A DNA stretch of 64,000 nt, taken from positions 117,462 through 181,461 of the forward strand of contig NZ_VFYR02000003.1 in assembly GCF_006489205.2 (NCBI RefSeq). The letters are read 5' to 3'. The stretch's first letter is position 1, and each line of letters opens with the position of its first letter. This stretch comes from Brevibacterium sp. XM4083 (GTDB taxonomy: Bacteria; Actinomycetota; Actinomycetes; Actinomycetales; Brevibacteriaceae). A model generated the notes under the pieces. The model saw only the letters and a program-made list of their open reading frames with translations, was not told where the DNA came from and ran no database searches. This document shows, piece by piece, positions 58,699-64,000 of this stretch. A program made the position numbers and the translations under genes.

Positions 58699-60006
58699 AT
58701 GAGCACTCCTCCCACCGACCAGACAGCAAACGCGCAGGTCGCAGCCGATCTCTCGGAATTCGTCTCTGCCTCTCCCTGCTCCTATCATGCCACCGCTGCC
58801 GCCGCCGACCGTCTCGGCGCCGCCGGCTTCCACCGGCTCGACGAACGCGACTCCTGGGCGCTAGAACCCGGCCGCGGATACTTCGTCGTCCGCGACGGTG
58901 CGATCATCGCGTGGATGACCCCGACAGAGACCACCTCGGTGATCCCGCCGTTCCGCGTCCTCGGGTCGCACACCGACTCCCCCGCCTTCAAGCTCAAGCC
59001 CGGTGAGGAGTTCACGACCGCCGGGGTGCGCCAGGTCGGCGTCGAGATCTACGGCGGGCCGCTGCTCAACTCGTGGCTCGACCGGGAGCTCGCGTTCGCC
59101 GGGCGCCTCAGCCTCGCCGACGGCACCGTCGTTCTCGCGCGCACCGGGGCGATCGCGCGCATCCCGCAGCTGGCCATCCACCTCGACCGGCAGGTCAACG
59201 AGGGCCTCACCCTCGACAAGCAGCGCCACACGACCCCGATCGTCGGTCTTGCTGATCTCGCCGAGGCCGACGTCCTCGAGCTCCTCGCCGCCTCCGCCGA
59301 GGTGGACCCCGAGCTCATCGTCGGCCACGACGTCTACACGATCCCCGTCCAGGAGCCTGCGCTCTTCGGTGCCGCGGACGAGTTCTTCGCCTCGCCGAGG
59401 CTGGACAACCTCCTCTCCGTCCACGCCGGGGTCACCGCGATGGTCGGGCTCGACGCCGAGGCGCTCGACCACCTCGCCCTCTTCGCCGGGTTCGACCACG
59501 AGGAGATCGGGTCGAACTCTCGGTCCGGGGCGAGCGGACCGTTCCTCGCCGACGTCGCCGAGCGCATCGTTGCCTCCCTCTACCCCGACGCGACGCGCAG
59601 CGACCACCTCGCCGCGCTGGCCGGGTCGGTGTGCGTGTCCTCGGACGCCGGTCATGCCGTCCACCCGAACTATCAGGAGCGGCACGACCCGCAGGTGCGG
59701 CCCCGACTCGGCGGAGGACCGCTGCTCAAGCACAATGCGCAGCAGCGGTATGCGACCGACGCCGTGGGCACCGCGGTGTGGGCTAAGGCGTGCACTGCGG
59801 CCGGGGTCGAGTACCAGGACTTCGTGTCGAACAACTCCGTGCCGTGCGGGTCGACGATCGGACCGCTGACGGCGACGCGGATGGGGATGACGACCGTCGA
59901 CGTGGGACCGGCGCTCTACTCGATGCACTCGGCGCGGGAGATGTGCGCGATCAGCGACGTCGTCGCCCTCGGTGCCGCCGCCAAGGCCTTCCTCCAGGGA
60001 GCGTAG
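58699..60006 (+). CDS. M18-family aminopeptidase
   Basis: 435 residues. Zinc-binding and catalytic regions of the M18 (aspartyl aminopeptidase) family are visible in order: GSHTDSPAFKLKP, GPLLNSWLDRELAFAGR, FDHEEIGSNSRSGA with the Glu-Glu pair, SSDAGHAVHPNYQERHDP and the terminal GMTTVDVGPALYSMHSAREM. It removes N-terminal acidic (Asp/Glu) residues from peptides in the cytoplasm as a large homo-oligomer. The ATG start is supported by the conserved N-terminus. Promoter-side elements are not obvious. Confidence 0.93.
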   Translation: MSTPPTDQTANAQVAADLSEFVSASPCSYHATAAAADRLGAAGFHRLDERDSWALEPGRGYFVVRDGAIIAWMTPTETTSVIPPFRVLGSHTDSPAFKLKPGEEFTTAGVRQVGVEIYGGPLLNSWLDRELAFAGRLSLADGTVVLARTGAIARIPQLAIHLDRQVNEGLTLDKQRHTTPIVGLADLAEADVLELLAASAEVDPELIVGHDVYTIPVQEPALFGAADEFFASPRLDNLLSVHAGVTAMVGLDAEALDHLALFAGFDHEEIGSNSRSGASGPFLADVAERIVASLYPDATRSDHLAALAGSVCVSSDAGHAVHPNYQERHDPQVRPRLGGGPLLKHNAQQRYATDAVGTAVWAKACTAAGVEYQDFVSNNSVPCGSTIGPLTATRMGMTTVDVGPALYSMHSAREMCAISDVVALGAAAKAFLQGA

Positions 60007-60098
60007 GGGCCGGCGCCGGCACTCCACGCGTCGGTCCGGGCGAGATCGGCGCTCTCTGGCGTCGGTCCGGGCGGGATCGGCGCCGCCACTCCGTACGC

Positions 60099-60251
60099 CG
60101 ATCCACGCGCAGCCGACACTTCCAGCCTCGATCCACGCTGGGCCCGAATTCCGCGTCGCCCAAGACGCGGAATTCCGGCTGCGCGTTGATCGAGAGCGAC
60201 CGACTTCGCGGGAGCATCGATTTTCTCCCGCCGCGTTGATCGAGCGCGACC
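60099..60251. repeat. GATCCACGC-type composite inverted repeat, copy 2
   Basis: GATCCACGC units, then a perfect hairpin with arms GAATTCCGCGTC and its reverse complement, and reversed GCGTTGATCGAG units. The order of parts, including a GCATCGATTTT segment, parallels 53315-53473. It lies after the M18 gene and before the thiC leader. Confidence 0.8.
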
Positions 60252-60290
60252 GGGTACGCGGTGATCGAGGGCGATCGGCAGTCGCCGGGC

Positions 60291-60396
60291 GGTCGACGAG
60301 GTGGCCGCCGAACCGTCGACAAGGCGGTCGACGAGGCGGCCGCCGAACAGTCGACGAGGTGGTCGCCGAACGGTCGACGGGCGGTCGACGAGACGC
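60291..60396. repeat. Tandem GTCGACGAGGTGGCCGCCGA-type repeat
   Basis: Six imperfect units begin GTCGAC, alternating 23- and 12-base spacing (GTCGACGAGGTGGCCGCCGA, GTCGACAAGGCG, GTCGACGAGGCGG and so on). The array stops about 45 bp before the TPP riboswitch. No ribosome site or homology supports translation. Confidence 0.75.
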
Positions 60397-60439
60397 GCTG
60401 TTTTGTGGCGACGCGCACACTGTGATAGTCGTTGTGTGA

Positions 60440-62392
<1,953 letters not shown>

Positions 62393-62586
62393 GCGGGTGT
62401 CGGCGGGGTGGGGTCGGCGTGCCTCACCCCGCCGAGGCGGTTGCCGGGGTGAGATCGGAGTGCCCCACCTCGCCGCGGTGCTCCCGGGCTGGGAGCGAAG
62501 TTCCCACCTCGCCGAGGTGGTCCCGGGCAGCGTCTCGTTCCCGGACTCTCGGGTCGGTGCTCGTCCACCGCTGGTAGGGTCGCTCT
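62393..62586. other. Spacer with three CCTCGSCGAGG-type palindromes
   Basis: It contains CCCCGCCGAGGCGG, CCACCTCGCCGCGGTG and CCACCTCGCCGAGGTGG, each within a CCGGG or GGTGG setting. Together with 62314-62392 it forms a 255-bp non-coding stretch. It may serve as terminator of thiC; no other function can be read. Confidence 0.55.
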
Positions 62587-62988
62587 GTGTCCACTCAGCC
62601 CGCCGCGCCGCATGCTCCGAACCAGTCAGCGGAGCCCTCGTTCCGGGCGTCGTTCGACTGGTTCGCCCCGTACCTCATCGTCCTCGTGACGGGGCTGATC
62701 ACCGTGGGCATCTACGCGCTGGCGTGGTGGAACGCGGGGTCGATCATTCCGCTGCCCGTCTTCGTCGCACTCTTCTGCATCCCGGTGCTGCTCGGCTGGT
62801 GGGTCTCCGGGGCCGCGTTCGCCACCGTCATCGGTCTCGCCCTGCGAGTCCACTGGGCGCTGCGCAGCGCGCTCACTCTCGTGATCTGCCTGTGTGCGAC
62901 GATCGTCGTCCACTTCCTCATCATCGAGATGTTCAACACCGGCTTCTACGGAGTGCCGGCGATGATCATCCCCGGATGGATCTACTGA
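62587..62988 (+). CDS. Small membrane protein, function unknown
   Basis: 133 residues starting at GTG 62587 (MSTQPAAPHAPNQSAEPSFR and on), with three predicted membrane helices (YLIVLVTGLITVGIYALAWW, PVFVALFCIPVLLGWWVSGA and LTLVICLCATIVVHFLI). The N-terminal 20 residues are polar and Pro/Ala-rich. No family was recognised. It may belong to small actinobacterial membrane proteins near thiamine or peptidase genes, but context gives no role. Confidence 0.65.
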   Translation: MSTQPAAPHAPNQSAEPSFRASFDWFAPYLIVLVTGLITVGIYALAWWNAGSIIPLPVFVALFCIPVLLGWWVSGAAFATVIGLALRVHWALRSALTLVICLCATIVVHFLIIEMFNTGFYGVPAMIIPGWIY

Positions 62989-63141
62989 CCGGCGCTGGCG
63001 AGCGGCCGCACACACCGCCCCGCACACACCGACCCATGGACACGCACAACCTCCCGCGCGCACGCCCGTGCCCTCGCCCACGCGCGTCCGCGCACTGACG
63101 CCCGCCCCGACCGCCTGTGTCCAGCAGCCGTCCGCATCGTG

Positions 63142-63203
63142 GATCACGGCGGAGTGCGGATAGCGGGTGGTGCACCACCCGCTATCCGCACTCCGCCGTG
63201 ATC
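63142..63203. repeat. 62-bp perfect palindrome between convergent genes
   Basis: GATCACGGCGGAGTGCGGAT and the following 11 bases are exactly reverse-complemented in the second half, with the centre at GGTGCACC and no spacer. As RNA it would form a 29-bp stem with a minimal loop; as DNA it could form a cruciform. It lies between 62988 (end of a forward gene) and 63325 (end of a reverse gene). The 300-bp spacer holds no accepted gene. Confidence 0.9.
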
Positions 63204-63324
63204 GGGAGCTGCCCGCCCCCTCAGCACTGGCCCCTCAGCACTCGCCCCTCTGCCCGCCAACTCAGCGCCGCCCCCTCTGCGCCGGGCTCGCTGACTTGGC
63301 GCCGGGGTCGTCCGCGTGGCGCGC

Positions 63325-64000
63325 CTACTTGTTGAGTTCGTCGAGCGCGGTCTGCGAACCCGGGGCGAGCGGGATCGGCTCCGGCGGCATCGCCGTGTCG
63401 AGCTTGATGTCCTTCGCCGCCGCGTGGACCTTCTCGAGGTCGGCCTTCTTGTCGAAGATCAGCTTCGTCAGGGCGCACTGGGTGCCCTCATCCATGTCGT
63501 TGCGGACCATGAGGACGTTGGGCGTGATGATCGTGTTGACCGCCCCGACGCCCTTGTACGTCTCGGCGGGGATCTCGGCGACCTCGTAGACGGGGTTGAT
63601 CTCCTTCATCTGCCCCTCGAGGGCGGAGATGTCGAGGAACTCGACGTCGCCGCCGTTGGAGGTGAAGAGGTCGGTGACACCCGCTGTCGGCAGACCGCCG
63701 GACCACACCATGCCGTCGAGCGTGCCGTCCTTCATTCCGTCGACGGTCTTCGCGAGGTCGAGGCGCTGCTTCGTCACGTCGGCGTCGGCGAGTCCCGCGG
63801 ATTCGATGAGGCGGTTGGCGATGACCTCGGTGCCGGACTTCGGTGAGCCCGTCGAGATCGTCTTGCCCTTGAAGTCCTCGATCGTCTTGATGTTCGCATC
63901 CTTGCGGACGATGACCTGGGTGTAGTTGTCGTAGATGCGCGACAGTGCGGAGATCTCCTCAGGCTGCTCGAAGTCCGCGTTGCCGGACACCGCGTCGGCG
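63325..64000 (-). CDS. TAXI-family TRAP transporter solute-binding protein (5' end beyond window)
   Basis: The visible 225 residues are the C-terminal two thirds of a TAXI-type periplasmic-binding protein. IYDNYTQVIVRKDANIKTIE, DFKGKTISTGSPKSGTEVIA, LDGMVWSGGLPTAGVTDL and IPAETYKGVGAVNTI match the family order. The frame is open to the window end (A-D-A-V-S before the first GTG), so that GTG is not the true start. It binds a small organic acid or amino acid for a TRAP permease that would lie outside. It converges with the small membrane protein gene across the 62-bp palindrome. Confidence 0.87.
   Translation of the reverse strand, partial: ADAVSGNADFEQPEEISALSRIYDNYTQVIVRKDANIKTIEDFKGKTISTGSPKSGTEVIANRLIESAGLADADVTKQRLDLAKTVDGMKDGTLDGMVWSGGLPTAGVTDLFTSNGGDVEFLDISALEGQMKEINPVYEVAEIPAETYKGVGAVNTIITPNVLMVRNDMDEGTQCALTKLIFDKKADLEKVHAAAKDIKLDTAMPPEPIPLAPGSQTALDELNK

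Overview
Organism. The window is high-GC actinobacterial DNA from about 6.7 kb onward. GC-ending codons dominate, start sites carry AGGAG-type ribosome sites, and many genes overlap by ATGA. The gene mix (Wzm/Wzt exporter, LCP protein, GPP34 protein, kdpFABC-DE, M13 and M18 peptidases, zinc-free L36) suggests a Micrococcales member, perhaps Brevibacterium-like. That placement is inference; no rRNA or tRNA gene was seen. The first 6.7 kb are clearly AT-richer and look like a horizontally acquired surface-polysaccharide island. | Layout. 1-6.7 kb: three AT-rich genes (membrane/coiled-coil protein cut by the window edge, asparagine-synthase-like protein, large GT4-type glycosyltransferase), ending next to the 3' remnant of a UDP-ManNAc dehydrogenase gene. 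7-10.8 kb: an OGG-fold-like gene between two nearly identical hairpins, the wzt-wzm exporter pair and an FAD reductase. 10.9-18.6 kb: a hydroxyproline catabolic unit (AGCS symporter, DapA-type deaminase, epimerase, GntR regulator, three-subunit D-hydroxyproline dehydrogenase). 18.7-24.7 kb: PNPOx-like protein, rhodanese, phosphoglucomutase, L36, and an HxlR/DoxX/MFS locus. 24.8-26.5 kb: a lower-GC cassette with a RelA/SpoT-domain protein, a small overlapping partner and a HIT protein, bracketed by two related 68-bp repeats. 26.6-29.3 kb: LCP protein and MFS transporter. 29.5-37.8 kb: kdpFABC-DE. 38.1-42.1 kb: alpha/beta hydrolase, MhpA-like monooxygenase and AraC regulator. 42.1-47.7 kb: flavoprotein with divergent LysR regulator, then a membrane protein with a NarL-type two-component system. 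47.7-53.3 kb: four overlapping glycosyltransferase genes and a GPP34 gene. 53.6-64 kb: CopC-like protein, LMW tyrosine phosphatase, M13 peptidase, DUF1684 protein, M18 aminopeptidase, TPP riboswitch with thiC, a small membrane protein and a TAXI binding protein cut by the window end. | How it fits together. Several groups are complete working units: hydroxyproline import and breakdown down to 2-oxoglutarate semialdehyde, high-affinity K+ uptake with its sensor and regulator, and surface-glycan synthesis and export. | The most unusual feature is repeat architecture. The octamer CCTCGGCG/CGCCGAGG occurs dozens of times in genes (in several reading frames) and in intergenic palindromes, and I find none in the AT-rich island. 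In addition, at least five gene modules are bracketed by paired copies of module-specific palindromic elements.
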